64,000 bases of DNA from Capra hircus. Taxonomy: Eukaryota; Chordata; Mammalia; Artiodactyla; Bovidae. The position numbers and the translations under genes are program-made. This document shows, in pieces, positions 10,131 through 20,662 of the stretch. The notes below the pieces were generated by a model. The model did no database searches. It was not told the origin of the DNA and saw nothing but the letters and a program-made list of their open reading frames with translations. Position 1 is the first letter of the stretch. Each line of letters starts with the position of its first letter. Where the stretch lies: positions 72,347,121-72,411,120 of the forward strand of contig NC_030814.1 in assembly GCF_001704415.2 (NCBI RefSeq), read 5' to 3'.

Positions 10131-10559
10131 AAGGAAATAACAGTGACATTTTACAAGATGCCAAAGTCGTATATGAGTGTTACAGTAGAGACTATTAATG
10201 ATGGGAGTGATGCACTATGAGAGCAGATTGGCCCCTCTGTACAGACCAGGTACTGAGTAGCCAGGCCAGTAGAATGGTGCTTTTATCTTGTGCCTTTTGG
10301 TATATGTGTGACTCTTCAGGGACGGGGTGGCTTCCACCAACCTCATTTACCTGGTGGCTCTGTGTAACTTTGTTCAGTGACTCAGTTTTTCCTCCCTTTC
10401 CTACGTATGACCAGGAACGTATAACCAGCCTGTGGACCATGATGAGAGAGTACTCCCACCCTCCACCCCACAAGAGCACTTCACGTGGCAGCCCTCCTGT
10501 TCCTGGCGGCTCCTGAACATGAGCTTGGCAAACACTTCAAGCCGGAAGACATGTTACCC
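10131..10559. other. No gene recognised
   Basis: Single-copy sequence. Overlapping short open frames on both strands (10195-10516) carry no motif. Confidence 0.4.
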
Positions 10560-10705
10560 AGGAAAAGAATTGCTTTCAGGGACTCATTGTCAATAAATTG
10601 CTTCTGGAATTCTATTTACCTCTATTTCCCCTTTTCACACAAAGAAAACAAGTCACAGATGGCTTTGCAAAATTCTCTGAAGGAAGTTGCCAAAGGTCTC
10701 TAACC
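10560..10705. promoter_or_regulatory. Candidate conserved non-coding block
   Basis: A repeat-free AT-balanced stretch. Words such as CTCATTGTCAATAAATTGCT and CACAGATGGCTTTGCAAAAT stand out from their flanks. The call rests on appearance only, with no measured conservation. Confidence 0.18.
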
Positions 10706-10744
10706 TCCTAAGTTCCCGTTCTCTCTCTCGGTCCTGAATCATTC

Positions 10745-10965
10745 GGACCACGTGTCACTCCCCTACTCAAAAACCCAACAGGCAGCTGACTGAATTGAAT
10801 CCAGGTTTTTGCACTGTTTCTAAATGCCTTCTGGGCCCTGCTCCCCACACACCTTTCCAGAAATAGGTCTTACTCTTCCAGGCACTCTGGCTGCTCGCTG
10901 CCCACCAGGCATGGCCGTGATTGCTTGTTGAGCTCACGCTGCTCTGCCCCTGAAATGCCCCCATC
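10745..10965 (+). repeat. L2-like LINE fragment, sense (diverged)
   Basis: Blocks resembling the L2 region upstream of the tail are present: TTCTGGGCCCTGCTCCCCAC, CACACCTTTCCAG, and a CTCTGGCTGCTCGCTGCCC segment. It is strongly diverged and the limits are uncertain. Confidence 0.4.
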
Positions 10966-11680
10966 GACTTGACTGCGCTCCTACACATGCGGCCACTTCA
11001 CTGCCTGGTCAGCCTGGGAGGTGGACACACCTCCATCTGTTCTGCAACAGCAAACAAGCTTTCTGAGAGTTCAGAAGATCCGTCTAAGCCCACATATTTA
11101 TGGGAAGAGGGTGGAAAATCCAATCCTGGACCCCTTTCCCAGTTCCGGGATCCCTGTTCCTGATCCCACTTGTGGACTCACTGCAAAGGTCACACTAAAT
11201 ACTCTCCTTCGGGAAGTGCCCCTCCAAGCGCCCTGAGGAAATGGGTGGGATCATCTTTGATGGTCACACCCCTTGACTTCGGGCAGGTTTCTGGCAGGAG
11301 ACAGAAAGCCACTTCAGTCATATAGGACTAAAGGCTGGAACTCTGAGGGGCTTTCATGAGACTCTGTGCAGGCGGGGTGATAAGACAAGCCACAGTGGGA
11401 GTGGAGGCCCCGGACACGGGAGAGAACAGTGTGACCAGAGCTGGGAGGGCCGTCCACAGGAGCCCAGGATGCAGCCACTGACAGGACCACCTCCCAGGCA
11501 GGCAGGGAGAAGGAAAAAATACCCAGGCCTCTCTCTCTCTGCCCACCCTCCTGTCTGCCATGGGGGCGGCTCATTGGCTGCACCCACCTGTTAGCCGGAG
11601 AACCAGGGAGCCTGGCTGTGTGGTCATTTGTGGGTCAGCCTCCCGGGCTCAAAGCTGAGAGAGCAGAGGGCTAGGGTGTG
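10966..11680. other. No gene recognised
   Basis: Single-copy GC-balanced sequence. Several overlapping minus-strand open frames at 11314-11587 lie in three frames of the same DNA, a sign of composition rather than coding. Confidence 0.45.
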
Positions 11681-11681
11681 C

Positions 11682-11731
11682 GTGGGAGGGGGTGGGGGGT
11701 GGGGGGTGGGGGGGTGGGGGGGTGGGGGGGT
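11682..11731 (+). repeat. G-rich minisatellite-like tract, G-quadruplex potential
   Basis: About 50 bases of G runs of 3 to 7 separated by single T or A (units like GGGGGGT). It has many more than four G-tracts, so the plus strand could fold into a G-quadruplex. It lies directly upstream of a MaLR LTR. Confidence 0.9.
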
Positions 11732-11737
11732 TAGGTC

Positions 11738-12105
11738 CCGTATTGGTTTCTGATTGCTGCTATTAAGAAATCACCGCCAACTTTGTGTCTCAGAGCAACA
11801 CACCTTTCTCCCTTACAGTTCTGAAGGTCAGAGGTGAAGATGAGTCTCACCCGCTAAAATCTCGGTGTCAGCAGCGTTGCATTCCTTTCTGGGCTGAAAG
11901 GGAAAATCTCTTCCTCTGCTTTTTCCAGCTTCCGGAGACTGCCTGCACTCTTTGGCTTGTGGTCCCATCCTCCATCTTCAGAGCTGGAAACAGCCTGTCC
12001 AGCTTCACGTGGCCATCTCTCTGGCTGACCCTCTGCTTCTCTCTCCCCTACAGGAACCCAGTGTGCTTATCAGTTACCATTTCCTTTCAGGTGTGCTAAT
12101 ATATT
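11738..12105 (+). repeat. MLT1-type MaLR LTR, sense
   Basis: Order of blocks: TTGGTTTCTGATTGCTGCTA, CTTACAGTTCTGAAGGTCAG, CTAAAATCTCGGTGTCAGCA, TTTTCCAGCTTCCGGAGACT, CTTTGGCTTGTGGTCCCATC and CTCCATCTTCAGAGCTGGAA. This follows the 5' to 3' order of MLT1A-like non-coding LTRs (ERVL-MaLR). The final part is missing. No internal retroviral sequence lies next to it, so it is a solo remnant. Confidence 0.75.
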
Positions 12106-12124
12106 TGTCCCCGCTCCCCCCCGC

Positions 12125-12549
12125 TGTGTTAGTTTCCAAGGGCTGCTTAGTAGCAAAGTATGTCAAACCAGGTGACTTAAACCACAGGAATTTATGGTCT
12201 CACAGTCCAGAGGCTGCACGTCCAAGATCAAGGTGCGGCACGGTGGGCTCCTTCTGAGGGCTATGGAGACCCTCTGTTTCACGCCCCTCCCCTGGCTTCT
12301 GGAGGCCTCAGGTACTCTTGTAGATGGTATTCTACCAGCATCTTCACATTGTCTGCCCTGCGTGGGTGTCTGTGTCCAAATTTCTCCTTTTCATAAGGAC
12401 ACAGTCGGATTGGGGCCTACCCTAATGACCTCATTGCAACATGATTACCTCTGTAATAACCCTGCTTTCAAATAAGCTCACATCACGAGGAACTGGGGAT
12501 TAGGACCCCAACATATTTGTGGGGAGGAGACACAACTCTACCCATAGCA
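12125..12549 (+). repeat. MaLR-type LTR, second and distinct copy, sense
   Basis: It starts TGTTAGTTTCCAAGGGCTGC and continues with AGGAATTTATGGTCTCACAG and TTTTCATAAGGACACAGTCG. It then runs through CCTACCCTAATGACCTCATT and ends CACAACTCTACCCATAGCA. The block order and the TGTTAG...CCATAGCA ends fit a nearly full-length solo LTR. It differs in sequence from the LTR at 11738-12105, so it is a separate insertion about 20 bp away. Confidence 0.7.
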
Positions 12550-13179
12550 TCCACCCTGTTCCCTCACAGCCTTAATTATGTATTCTGCCTGGCTGCCCCT
12601 GCTGTTAGCAGTGAAGACCCAATCAGATCTGCCTGTTACAAAGATCTCATAGGTGACAGTATGGAGTTGTTTTTGGAGGAGGCATGGGCTCAGTTTAGGG
12701 AACATGAGGCCACCTGGGGCAGGGCAGAGCAGGTGGTCCTAGAAGCAGGCGGCAGTAGGGAGCTGAGAGCTGAAATTCATGGGCTTGGTGAGACCCTGGA
12801 AGCGCAGAGAGGGAGGCCAATGTCAGGTTCCAGGTTCAAGAGACCAAATGGTTGTTGTGCTCGTGCTGAAGGAGGGAGCAGATGATTTGGGCTGAGGTCC
12901 TGTACAGGGTGAGAAATACAGGCCGAAATGGGGAGAAGAAAGAATTGTTCACACAGCATTCCCACCAGAAGCGACCTGGGTCCAGGTGGGCAGAAAGAAA
13001 CAGGGGGAGTTCACCAAGCAGGAGGACAAGAGGGGACACAGAGCAGAGGAAGAATGGGATGGATCGTCTCAGAGGGTTGAAGCCTGCCAGCCCTGCGGGA
13101 TCTGCACTCACCACATAACTTGCAGCAGACTGGTTTGTGGGCCCTGGTTTTTTCACCCTCTCTGTATCATTTTCTCACG
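12550..13179. other. No gene recognised
   Basis: Mixed purine-rich single-copy DNA. The purine-rich part at 12660-12900 may be a very old antisense L2, but I cannot support that block by block. Confidence 0.35.
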
Positions 13180-13556
13180 TGAGTTAGCAGTTCCTCTCTC
13201 CGCCCCCAGAGTTGAGTGTGTCCCCTCCCTCATTACCTTTGGGTTCAGCCATATGACAAGCTTTGGTCAATGGAATGGACAGAGTATCCATTCTGAGCCT
13301 CTCCACACATCCATGGGTTCTCTTGTGCCTCTGTCAACACCATTTGAGGATATGATCCAGCTACCCCACCGTCCCAAAGAAGACAAGAAATTCACAGAGC
13401 AGAGCCAGACCTGGCCAGCCACCTCAGGGGGCCCAGGCTGAATCAGCCAACACCTGGACAACCATGACTGCATGAACTGCATGGTGCTTATTGCTGTTAA
13501 GTTATCACAGCCTATGGCTGCTTGTTATGCAGCAGCAGCTGACTGGTGTACAGTCA
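13180..13556 (-). repeat. MaLR/MLT-like LTR, antisense (diverged)
   Basis: The plus strand carries GGGTTCAGCCATATGACAAG and TTTGGTCAATGGAATGGACA. It ends with TGTTAAGTTATCACAGCCTA, GTTATGCAGCAGCAGCTGAC and TGGTGTACA, resembling the common antisense LTR ending of this class. The subfamily is uncertain. Confidence 0.45.
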
Positions 13557-13559
13557 GAT

Positions 13560-13652
13560 CACACCATTTTACAGGGGAGGAAACTGAGGCCTCGAGGTTA
13601 GAAACTTGCCCAATGGTGTGCAAATAATAAATAGCAAAGGTCTCCTGATACC
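13560..13652 (-). repeat. MIR SINE fragment, antisense
   Basis: CATTTTACAGGGGAGGAAAC, TGAGGCCTCGAGG and AAACTTGCCCAATGG are the antisense MIR core. Confidence 0.75.
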
Positions 13653-13712
13653 TTGCTCAAGATTCCTTCTTTCTAATCCATTGCAGTGACTGTCACCTAT
13701 CTTCTGGTTTGT

Positions 13713-14060
13713 TCATTTGCTCATTCAATAAACATGTTTACTTGGGTGATATGAGCCAACATAGATGACTTGGGTTTTTTCTTAGTCCTCCAAGAGCTCT
13801 ACGTGCTGGCAGTAAGGAGACAGACCCCAGACAGATCATGATAACCATAGTGAGTGGGGTCATGGGAATGTGCTCAGGAGACAGGAAGAGGTACCCGACC
13901 CAACTAGGGACCAATCAGGTCAGGCTTCCTGGAGAAAGGGGTGTATCTGAGCTGAGTCATAAAAATGAGAAGGAATTGATGAAGCAAAGATGAGGAAGGA
14001 AGGGGTTTGAATGAGTGTGGGCTGGAGGTGAGATATAGACTGGGACTGGCAGATAGGGGC
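13713..14060 (-). repeat. L2 LINE 3' portion, antisense
   Basis: TCATTTGCTCATTCAATAAAC is the reversed L2 tail. A CAAGAGCTCTACGTGCTGG block (the reversed 'ctagaatgtaagctcca' segment), CAGGCTTCCTGGAGAAAGGG and CTGAGCTGAGTCATAAAAATG then follow in antisense L2 order. Confidence 0.65.
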
Positions 14061-14999
14061 GGTGGTAGAGGGCTGCAGCAGGTGAGCTTCAAATTCCTTT
14101 GGTTATTCAAACCACTTCAGGTGAGGCAGATAGTGGTAGGAGATGGGTTTGGAAATGAAGGTAAGGTCCACATTCAGCCAAGCCCTCTATCCCGTGGAAG
14201 GAGCTCAAACCTTCACGAGCAGGTGATGGGGTGCCCCTGCGGGTGTGGTCTTGGATCAATTGACTCATTCCCTTGGCCTGGGTTTATCCATCCCTAAAAT
14301 GAAGAACAGGGCAAGATGGTCTTCGGGAATCTCTTTAAATCCAAAACCGCTGTGGGGGACTGATGGGGAGTGGGCACGCTACAGTGGAGACCACCCATCC
14401 TGGCAGCTGATCCAGGCCAGGAGTAGAGGAGAGAAGGCCCCTTTGCCTGCCGAATGGAGCTTGGGTAGCACCTCAGGGAACCAGGACCTCCTTCTCCACC
14501 TTGGCAAGGAGCAGGGAGATTTCCTCTGAGCCAAAGTCTGGTCCAGGAACACGAAGAACAAGGACAAAGGACTTTCAGCTTTGAGCACAGGGCTGTCCAG
14601 ATGGGGGCGTGACTCTCTTGTTTCCCTTTCTCCTTGTCTCATAAAGGGAACCTGGGTTGGAAGGTAGGGAAGGTTGGGATTATTCACTGATGGCACAAGA
14701 GGGGGCCTTTCTGATGGCCTTCCAGGCTCAAAGAGCCTCATCCTGGCGCCCTGCCTCAGAGCCCCCGAAGGAGGCCACTTGGAGGAAAAACAGACACGTA
14801 ACACGAGAACTCCCATTTAGCAGATGAGAGCCAATCCAGCCAGGCTGGCAAGAAAATTTCAGGTAATTGATGTTATTTTTCCTATTGACTATGTTCTACT
14901 AGAAAAGATTTTGGTTACAAGGTGTAATCAAATCACCCTTAAGAATTCTACTAAAAGATTACTTTTGTAATGAGAAAAAAAATGTACTTTAAAAAAAGG
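14061..14999. other. No gene; weak MIR trace at 14235-14310
   Basis: CAATTGACTCATTCCCTTGG followed by TCCATCCCTAAAATGAAGA at about 14256-14303 resembles a sense MIR core. The rest is single-copy. A 145-codon minus-strand frame (14379-14816) lacks any domain. Confidence 0.4.
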
Positions 15000-15375
15000 A
15001 ATCTGCGGTATAACCTCCTTGGAGGGCAATTTGGCAATCCTGAGGAAAATGGGAAACGCTCACACTCTTGGATACAGTAATTCTACTTGTGGGAGTTGAT
15101 ACTGCAGGTGTTTCACTGGCACACCCACCTGTGTGGGAAAGATGTCTTTGCAGCGCTGTGTATGTGAGTAAAAGATGGGGAACAACCTCAGTTCATTAGT
15201 AAGAGATGGGGTAGACCAATCAACAGTATATCATCCATACGATGGAATACCATACAAGCATAAAGAAGAACATTGGCAGCTGTCTGTGAGAGAGATTTTC
15301 AAGCAATGCTTAAATGAAAAAGGCAAGAAATACATTGATTATGATATTCTCCTTGTGTTTAGAAAATGAGGGAGA
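15000..15375 (+). repeat. Old L1 LINE ORF2 3' end, sense
   Basis: The blocks follow the L1 region after the reverse transcriptase: TTGGAGGGCAATTTGGCAAT, GGATACAGTAATTCTACTTG, AAAAGATGGGGAACAACCTC, CATCCATACGATGGAATACC and AAATGAAAAAGGCAAGAAAT. This is an L1M-type relic with no intact frame beyond 64 codons. Confidence 0.8.
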
Positions 15376-15394
15376 GGAGGGCTAGAGAAAGAAA

Positions 15395-15815
15395 GAGGAA
15401 CTCTAGTTCCCTGTGGCCGCCATAACAAATTACCACAAACGCTGTGGCTTAAAACAAAAGAAATTAATTGTGTCACCATGTGTCTGAAATCTACGTGTCA
15501 GCAGGGCCATGCTCCCTCCCAAGGCCTCCCCGCCGTGCTCCAGCAGCTTTTGCATCCCTCGGCTCACGGCTGCATCCCTTCAGTTTCTGCCTCTGAGTTG
15601 GCACTGGCTCCTCCTCTGTGCTGTGTCTATTTTTAAGACACTTTCATTGGATTTAAGGCCAAGTAGACAATCCTGGATAACTTTTTCATCTCCAGATTCT
15701 TACTTCATTAAATCTGCAAAGGTCCCTTTTCTCCCAAATAAGGTCACACTCATAGATACAAAGGATTAGACATGGGCATATCTCTCTGGGGATCACCATT
15801 TGATTCAGCTCCATG
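15395..15815 (+). repeat. MaLR-type LTR, sense
   Basis: It starts CTAGTTCCCTGTGGCCGCCA, then ACAAATTACCACAAACGC and TGTCAGCAGGGCCATGCTCC. CTCCCAAATAAGGTCACACT and ACAAAGGATTAGACATGGGC follow before a CCATTTGATTCAGCT end. The order matches MLT1/MST-like LTRs. It is a solo, internally diverged copy. Confidence 0.7.
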
Positions 15816-16925
15816 GGAAAGTGGAAGAAGGGAAACCCATAGACCGGGGGTCTGGGTGACCAGAGACTTGCTTTTCATGACAACTTCTGGAAGGGTTTGA
15901 CTTCTTTCCCATGAGCATATTTTTACAAACTTCAAACAGTAAGGAGTAATCCAGTTAGTCAACATTTTGAGCACTTTAAAAAGGTCTTTTTCACACACCA
16001 TCATCAGGATGCTGACTGCCCTTCTCCATGCCCCTGCCCAGAGTAGCCAGCTTCCCAGGGCAGGGGTTGGCCCTACTTGTCTTTGCTGGGTACCATGGCT
16101 GGACCCACAGAAGTCAATCAGGTGGGATCAGCTTATGAGATTTGGAATGAAAACACAGTAACTCTCAGGTTCACCAAGAATATAACTCAGGATACTCATA
16201 ATATTGCAGCATGCTCAAAGCAAGTCACAAACTCAGATTCCCAACAGTGAACACTTTGCTTCCAGGGCTGCCCCTGCCATAGCAATAACCCCAGTGCAGA
16301 AGTGACTGTCCCTCAAGCAGGGCCAAAGGCTGCTTCAACACCGTGGGGCCCAGGCTGTGCGACAGTAGGATGAGAAGGGGATTGCTTCCCATGGCATTTT
16401 AGTGGATTCTCTGGAAGCAGACACACTTTACTCGCACACTGAACATGTAGGAATTGTCTCCATGTCCTCAGGACATTAGTCTCTCCCCCACTATTCCTCT
16501 CTCTTGATCTGTATTTTGTCTACTTTTGATTGAGGGACTTTGAGAAATATATGCCTTTTTCCTTTAAATCCCCAAGGAGAAAATCAACTGGGCAAACCTA
16601 ATGATAAATGGCAACTAACACTTGGTCTCAGGGGTGGGGGAGAACCTGGGACATGGTGGGGGCTGTAACAAAGAGGACAGAGAGTGGGGTGCGGGGCCCA
16701 GGGACGCCAGCGCCTCTGGCTTTTCACCCACGTTTTTACGTAAACACTTGCTGTTATTTAATGTGGGAAACATTTAAATTTTTTGTAACTTCTGAATAGG
16801 CGGAATAAAACATCCTTCTGTCGGATTTAGCCTGCAGCCCTCATTCTGGAACCTCTGTCCTAATGCATTCTCACTTTAAGTTCTGACCAGCCTCGAGCTA
16901 TGTCTTCACTTTTATATTTAAGCAA
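15816..16925. other. No gene recognised
   Basis: About 1.1 kb of single-copy DNA. No repeat family, splice-bounded frame or RNA gene stands out. Confidence 0.45.
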
Positions 16926-16929
16926 ATTC

Positions 16930-16930
<1 letters not shown>

Positions 16931-16974
<44 letters not shown>
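16931..16974. repeat. (TA)22 dinucleotide microsatellite
   Basis: An uninterrupted run of 22 TA units, directly followed by the TSD region of a Bov-tA SINE. Long pure TA tracts are length-unstable, so the copy number in this assembly may vary between animals. Confidence 0.98.
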
Positions 16975-16978
<4 letters not shown>

Positions 16979-16983
16979 TATTT

Positions 16984-17312
16984 GAGCTTCACTGGTAGCT
17001 CAGCTGGTAAAGAATCCACCTACAATGCAGGAGACCTCGGTTCGATTCCTGGGTCTGGAAGATCCCCTGGAGAATAGATAGACTACCCACTCCAGTACTC
17101 TTGGGCTTCTGTGGTGGTGCATATGGTAAAGAATCCACCTGCAATGCGGGAGACCTGGGTTTGATCCCTGGGTCAGGAAGATCCCCTGGAGGAAAGCATG
17201 GCAACCCACTCTAGTATTCTTGCCTGGAGATTTCCATGGACAGAGAAGCCTGGTGGGCTACAGGCCAGGGGGTCACAAAGAGTCGGACACGACTGAGCAA
17301 CTAACCACAATA
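16984..17312 (+). repeat. Composite Bov-tA SINE with two tRNA-like heads, sense
   Basis: The first head and partial body run 16984-17100 (GGTAGCTCAGCTGGTAAAGA, then GGTTCGATTCCTGGGTCTGG). A second head starts at about 17104 (CTTCTGTGGTGGTGCATATG), with GGTTTGATCCCTGGGTCAGG and a full body ending AGAGTCGGACACGACTGAGC at about 17300. Both heads keep A-box- and B-box-like positions. The element landed at the edge of the (TA)22 tract. Confidence 0.92.
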
Positions 17313-17477
17313 TATACATTTCATTTTTCTCAGTTCTTAGACTAACAGCTTCATGTGGTAGTAAGAACCCAGTCTGATAGTGTGCTGGGATGCGGAATCA
17401 CAGCCCAAGGAGATACAGGCAGACAAACTGGCCCCTGCATTTGGGGGAAAGGAGCGGCCTGCCTGGCAGAGGCTGAA

Positions 17478-17514
17478 GGGGGCGGGGGCGGGGGGGTGGA
17501 GGGGGGTGCAGGGG
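17478..17514 (+). repeat. G-rich tract with G-quadruplex potential
   Basis: Successive G runs of three to seven (GGGGGCGGGGGCGGGGGGG type) separated by one or two bases. This is more than the four runs needed for an intramolecular quadruplex. Confidence 0.85.
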
Positions 17515-17519
17515 CAGTG

Positions 17520-17750
17520 TCTGCTCCCTGGCTAATCGCCTGGTTGTTTTGGACATTCACTTGTGTAGACTGTTCTGTTCTCAACCTAATGATGCCATTT
17601 TTAGTGACTCATTAGGATCCTCATTAAGAGTTGTTAGCACATCAAAACAGTGTTGGTGAGGGCTGGCAGAGGGCGGTTTCCTGGACATTAACAGTTGTCT
17701 GAATTTCCCTGGCAGCAGGGAAGGGACAAAATGGCAGCAAACAGATTCCC
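17520..17750. promoter_or_regulatory. Candidate conserved non-coding element
   Basis: A repeat-free block just after a G-rich tract, with AP-1-like TGACTCATTAGG at about 17604 and ATTAACAGTTGTCTGAATTT at about 17686. The call is based on composition only. Confidence 0.2.
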
Positions 17751-17884
17751 AGATGCTAGCAGTTCAGAGGGTGCAGTCTGTGCAGCCAGCCATTATTGAG
17801 CACCTACTGTGTGTCGGCATGCACACACAGTGCCTTCCTTGGCACCGGATGCAATGCAAAGTCATCAGCTCCCACCCTGTCCAT

Positions 17885-18257
17885 GGCTTAGCCACTCCAG
17901 CTACACCACCTTTCTCCTCTGCAGACAAGTTGTCCAGTCCCTGCCTCAGGGCCTTTTTACCTGCCTTGCTCCCTGCTTGATGTACTCTTCCCAAACCTCA
18001 GCCCCACATCCCCTTTTCTGGAGAGAGCCTCCCTATTTACTCTTGAAAACCTTCGCCCATCACTCTCCAGCCCATTGCCCTATTTTATCTACCACATAGC
18101 ACTTATTATGACATGAACTTACGTTTATTTGCTTACAGGTTCATTGTCTATGTCCCCCACCTCCTCCTAGAATTTCATCGGTGTGACGGGGGAGGACAGG
18201 CTCTGCTGGGTCCCTGGCTCCCATACGATGCTTGGCACACAGTAGGTGCTCAGTGAG
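17885..18257 (+). repeat. L2 LINE 3' end, sense (good copy)
   Basis: The most complete L2 tail here. CCTGCCTCAGGGCCTTTTTA, CTGGAGAGAGCCTCCCTATT, TATCTACCACATAGCACTTA, TTCATTGTCTATGTCCCCCA and TGCTTGGCACACAGTAGGTG appear in consensus order. Confidence 0.85.
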
Positions 18258-18400
18258 GGTCTGCTTAACAAGTGGTATATGATGAGGAGGACATGGTCCC
18301 TATCCCCTCAGCCCAGGGTCACAAGTGATCTGGCATGTCCTGTGGACCAACACCTCCTCCCCCACTACACATACACACCCACACTCACAGTGCGTGCACG

Positions 18401-18404
<4 letters not shown>

Positions 18405-18445
<41 letters not shown>
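18405..18445. repeat. (CA)n dinucleotide microsatellite
   Basis: About 20 CA units in a run, preceded by an imperfect CACG/TGCA-rich stretch from about 18372. Such tracts are usually polymorphic. Confidence 0.97.
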
Positions 18446-18447
<2 letters not shown>

Positions 18448-18995
18448 TGCATCACCAAGGAATAAATCTCACTTTGTTAAAGAAATCTGAGATTGGGCTA
18501 AAGGAAAGATTAGGGATTACTTTCTACAGTTTCTAATTCTCTTCAGCAAGGGTACCTGTGTGAGAGCCCAGGCCCCTCCTCTTCCCATGCTGGTCAGTGC
18601 CTGGCTGCGGCAGGCAGAGATCAGCCAGGGGCACCCCAGGGCCAGGCTGCGCCAATAGATTATTTCTCCGAGTAATTAAGATGGAATTAAAAATTAATTC
18701 TTTCCTTCAGTCTGATTGTATTTCAAGGGATAAACTGAATCTTATGGCTTTTTCTTCCTAAATTAAATTGGATCTTGTTTTCAGAGGTGGGGGAAGTGAG
18801 AAGCAGCAGCTGAAGAGAATCCCTGGGGAAGGAACCAGGTAATTCTGCCCTGGGAGTGGATGAATTTGAAAGTGCAGCTGCTCCCTGGGGAGAACTTGAG
18901 TCCATGCTGGAGACCCAGAGATTCTGATCTGCTCTTGTGCCAGTCGCACAGGAAGTCAAGCGCTTTGTCTCTCCCCATGGGGGAGGGAGCTGGAT
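18446..18995. other. No gene; AT-rich repeat-free patch at 18640-18790
   Basis: Single-copy sequence. Around 18650-18720 (CGAGTAATTAAGATGG, then AATTAAAAATTAATTC) is an ATTA-rich stretch that could be a conserved element; this was not tested. Confidence 0.4.
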
Positions 18996-18999
18996 TAGA

Positions 19000-19195
19000 C
19001 AGAGTCAGACCTGGGCTCCCGGCTGGCTCTGCTGCTTAACTTAGGTCATAACTCATCTCCGGTAAGCTCCTTCAGAGAGCTGAGTCCAGCTTCCTCATCT
19101 GAGAAATGGGTGTAAACCACCTGCCTCCCAGGGTGTGGGGAGCTTTATAGGATAAGGAGCACAGCCCCGTGGCCTAAATATTCAATAAATGTGTC
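19000..19195 (+). repeat. MIR SINE, sense
   Basis: CTGGCTCTGCTGCTTAACTT, AGCTTCCTCATCTGAGAAAT, GGGTGTAAACCACCTGCCTC and a TATTCAATAAATGT end follow the sense MIR order. Confidence 0.75.
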
Positions 19196-19292
19196 GGCCT
19201 CCCCATCCATCACCTCCCCATCCTCTAGAGTGCAGGAGAAGGAGTTTCCTTCCTTTCTTTTAAATTTTGTTCATTCATCCATTCACCAGGAT

Positions 19293-19480
19293 GTTGCTGC
19301 TGCTCGGTCGTGTCTGACTTTTTGTGATCCCATGGACAGCAGCACGCCAGTCTTTCCTGTAATTCACCATCTCCCAGAGCTTGCTCAAACTCATGTCCAT
19401 TGAGTCAGTGATACCATCCAACCATCTCATCCTCTGCTGTCCCCTTCTCCTCCTGCCTTCAATGCATTCCCATGATTTAC
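19293..19480 (-). repeat. BovB LINE 3' end fragment, antisense
   Basis: TCGGTCGTGTCTGACTTTTT, then TTCACCATCTCCCAGAGCTT and CCATCCAACCATCTCATCCT, reads as the reverse of the BovB 3' terminus. It is heavily 5'-truncated, as BovB insertions often are. Confidence 0.9.
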
Positions 19481-19494
19481 AAATCAAAAGGTAG

Positions 19495-20160
19495 AAAAGG
19501 GTACACAGGGAGAATCCCCCTCACATCACTGTTCCCACTGTTCCCAGGGTACCAGCTCCTCTCTGCAAGGGCAACCTTCTAGAGATATTTTATGCACCAC
19601 ACAAGAAAATATGGTCACATCACCCTGCCCCTTTTTGTTACACGGTGGCAGTATACTAGATGCATCATTTTGCCAATTGTTGTGTTTTATTTTTTTCCTC
19701 ACTTAGCAATATACTTTGGAGAATATTCTGTATTGATGCATAACATGTTCCAAGGCCTATTTCTACATCTGGCTAGCCCTCCATTGTGTGATGTTCCATG
19801 TGGATTTAACCAGTCCCCTTTTGATGGACATTTGTATTGTTTTTGCCTCTTCCTGTCCAAACAAGTCTGTAATAAATAACTTTGCATAAGTCAAATTTTG
19901 CTCAAATGCATGAAAATGAAGTGAAAGTGAAAGTTGCTCAGTTGTGTCCAACTCTTTGCGACCCCAAGGACTTATACAGTCCATGGAATTCTCCAGGCCA
20001 GAATACTGGAGTGGGTAGCCTTTCCCGTCTCCAGGGGATCTTCCCAACCTAGGGACTGAACTAGGTCTCCCTCATTGCAGGCAGATTCTTTACCAGCTGA
20101 CCCACAATATATCTCTAAAACAAATTTCTAGAAGTGATATTGCTGGTCAGAGGAAACAAA
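19495..20160 (-). repeat. Old L1 3' region, antisense, split by a Bov-tA
   Basis: TAACCAGTCCCCTTTTGATG followed by GGACATTTGTATTGTTTTTG and TCTGTAATAAATAACTTTGC is the reverse of an L1 3' region. After the SINE the same L1 text resumes with TTTCTAGAAGTGATATTGCT at about 20126. The resumption across the SINE shows that the L1 was there first. Confidence 0.75.
19918..20106 (-). repeat. Bov-tA SINE, antisense, inside old L1
   Basis: GTTGCTCAGTTGTGTCCAAC near 19933 starts the reversed body, and AGATTCTTTACCAGCTGACC at about 20083 is the reversed tRNA-like head. It interrupts antisense L1 sequence. Confidence 0.92.
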
Positions 20161-20161
20161 C

Positions 20162-20335
20162 TATCTTTGTTAGAGGAAAAAAAAAAACATTTGAGAGATG
20201 GAACGGATGAAACAGAAACTGCAGAATGTAAAAGCTGAAGCTTTTGAGTATATAGGAGTTCATCATGCGGTTCTTTCTACTCTTATGCACGCTTGAAGAT
20301 GTCCATAATAAAACTCTGTAAATAGATAGACTGTA
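20162..20335 (+). repeat. L1 3' terminal fragment, sense
   Basis: GGAGTTCATCATGCGGTTCT, TTCTACTCTTATGCACGCTT and GATGTCCATAATAAAACTCT match the 3' end of an L1M-type element, with a short A-rich end. Confidence 0.6.
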
Positions 20336-20642
20336 GATATGGACCAAAGCCCCATAGCTTCAAGTAAGGAGCTTGGAAGTCATCTCTCCCATTCACACAA
20401 TAAAACAGCTGAACAAACTGAAAATAACAACTCTTCTTAAACCTGGCAAAGAACTGAGGTCACAGGGCAAATTTCTGTTCCCCAAATGAGAGACAAACAG
20501 GCATATACAGAGGATTGCAACTTTTCAGAGCAGAAACCTATGGGCAGAAACTGCTGGGAGAACCAGCCTGAGGTAGGGAAACCCAGACTGTAATTGATGA
20601 ATTGCTGACTGCAGACAAATTTCAGAGTTAAGAACTCCAGGG

Positions 20643-20662
20643 GGTTTCCCTGGTGGCTCAGT

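Noticed and set aside
13085..13160. Minus-strand micro-exon at a GTGAGT near 13110
   Set aside because: Too short, no pyrimidine tract, and next to a decayed LTR.
16984..17200. tRNA gene
   Set aside because: The A-box/B-box-like sequences belong to Bov-tA SINE heads, with no acceptor-stem pairing that I can support.
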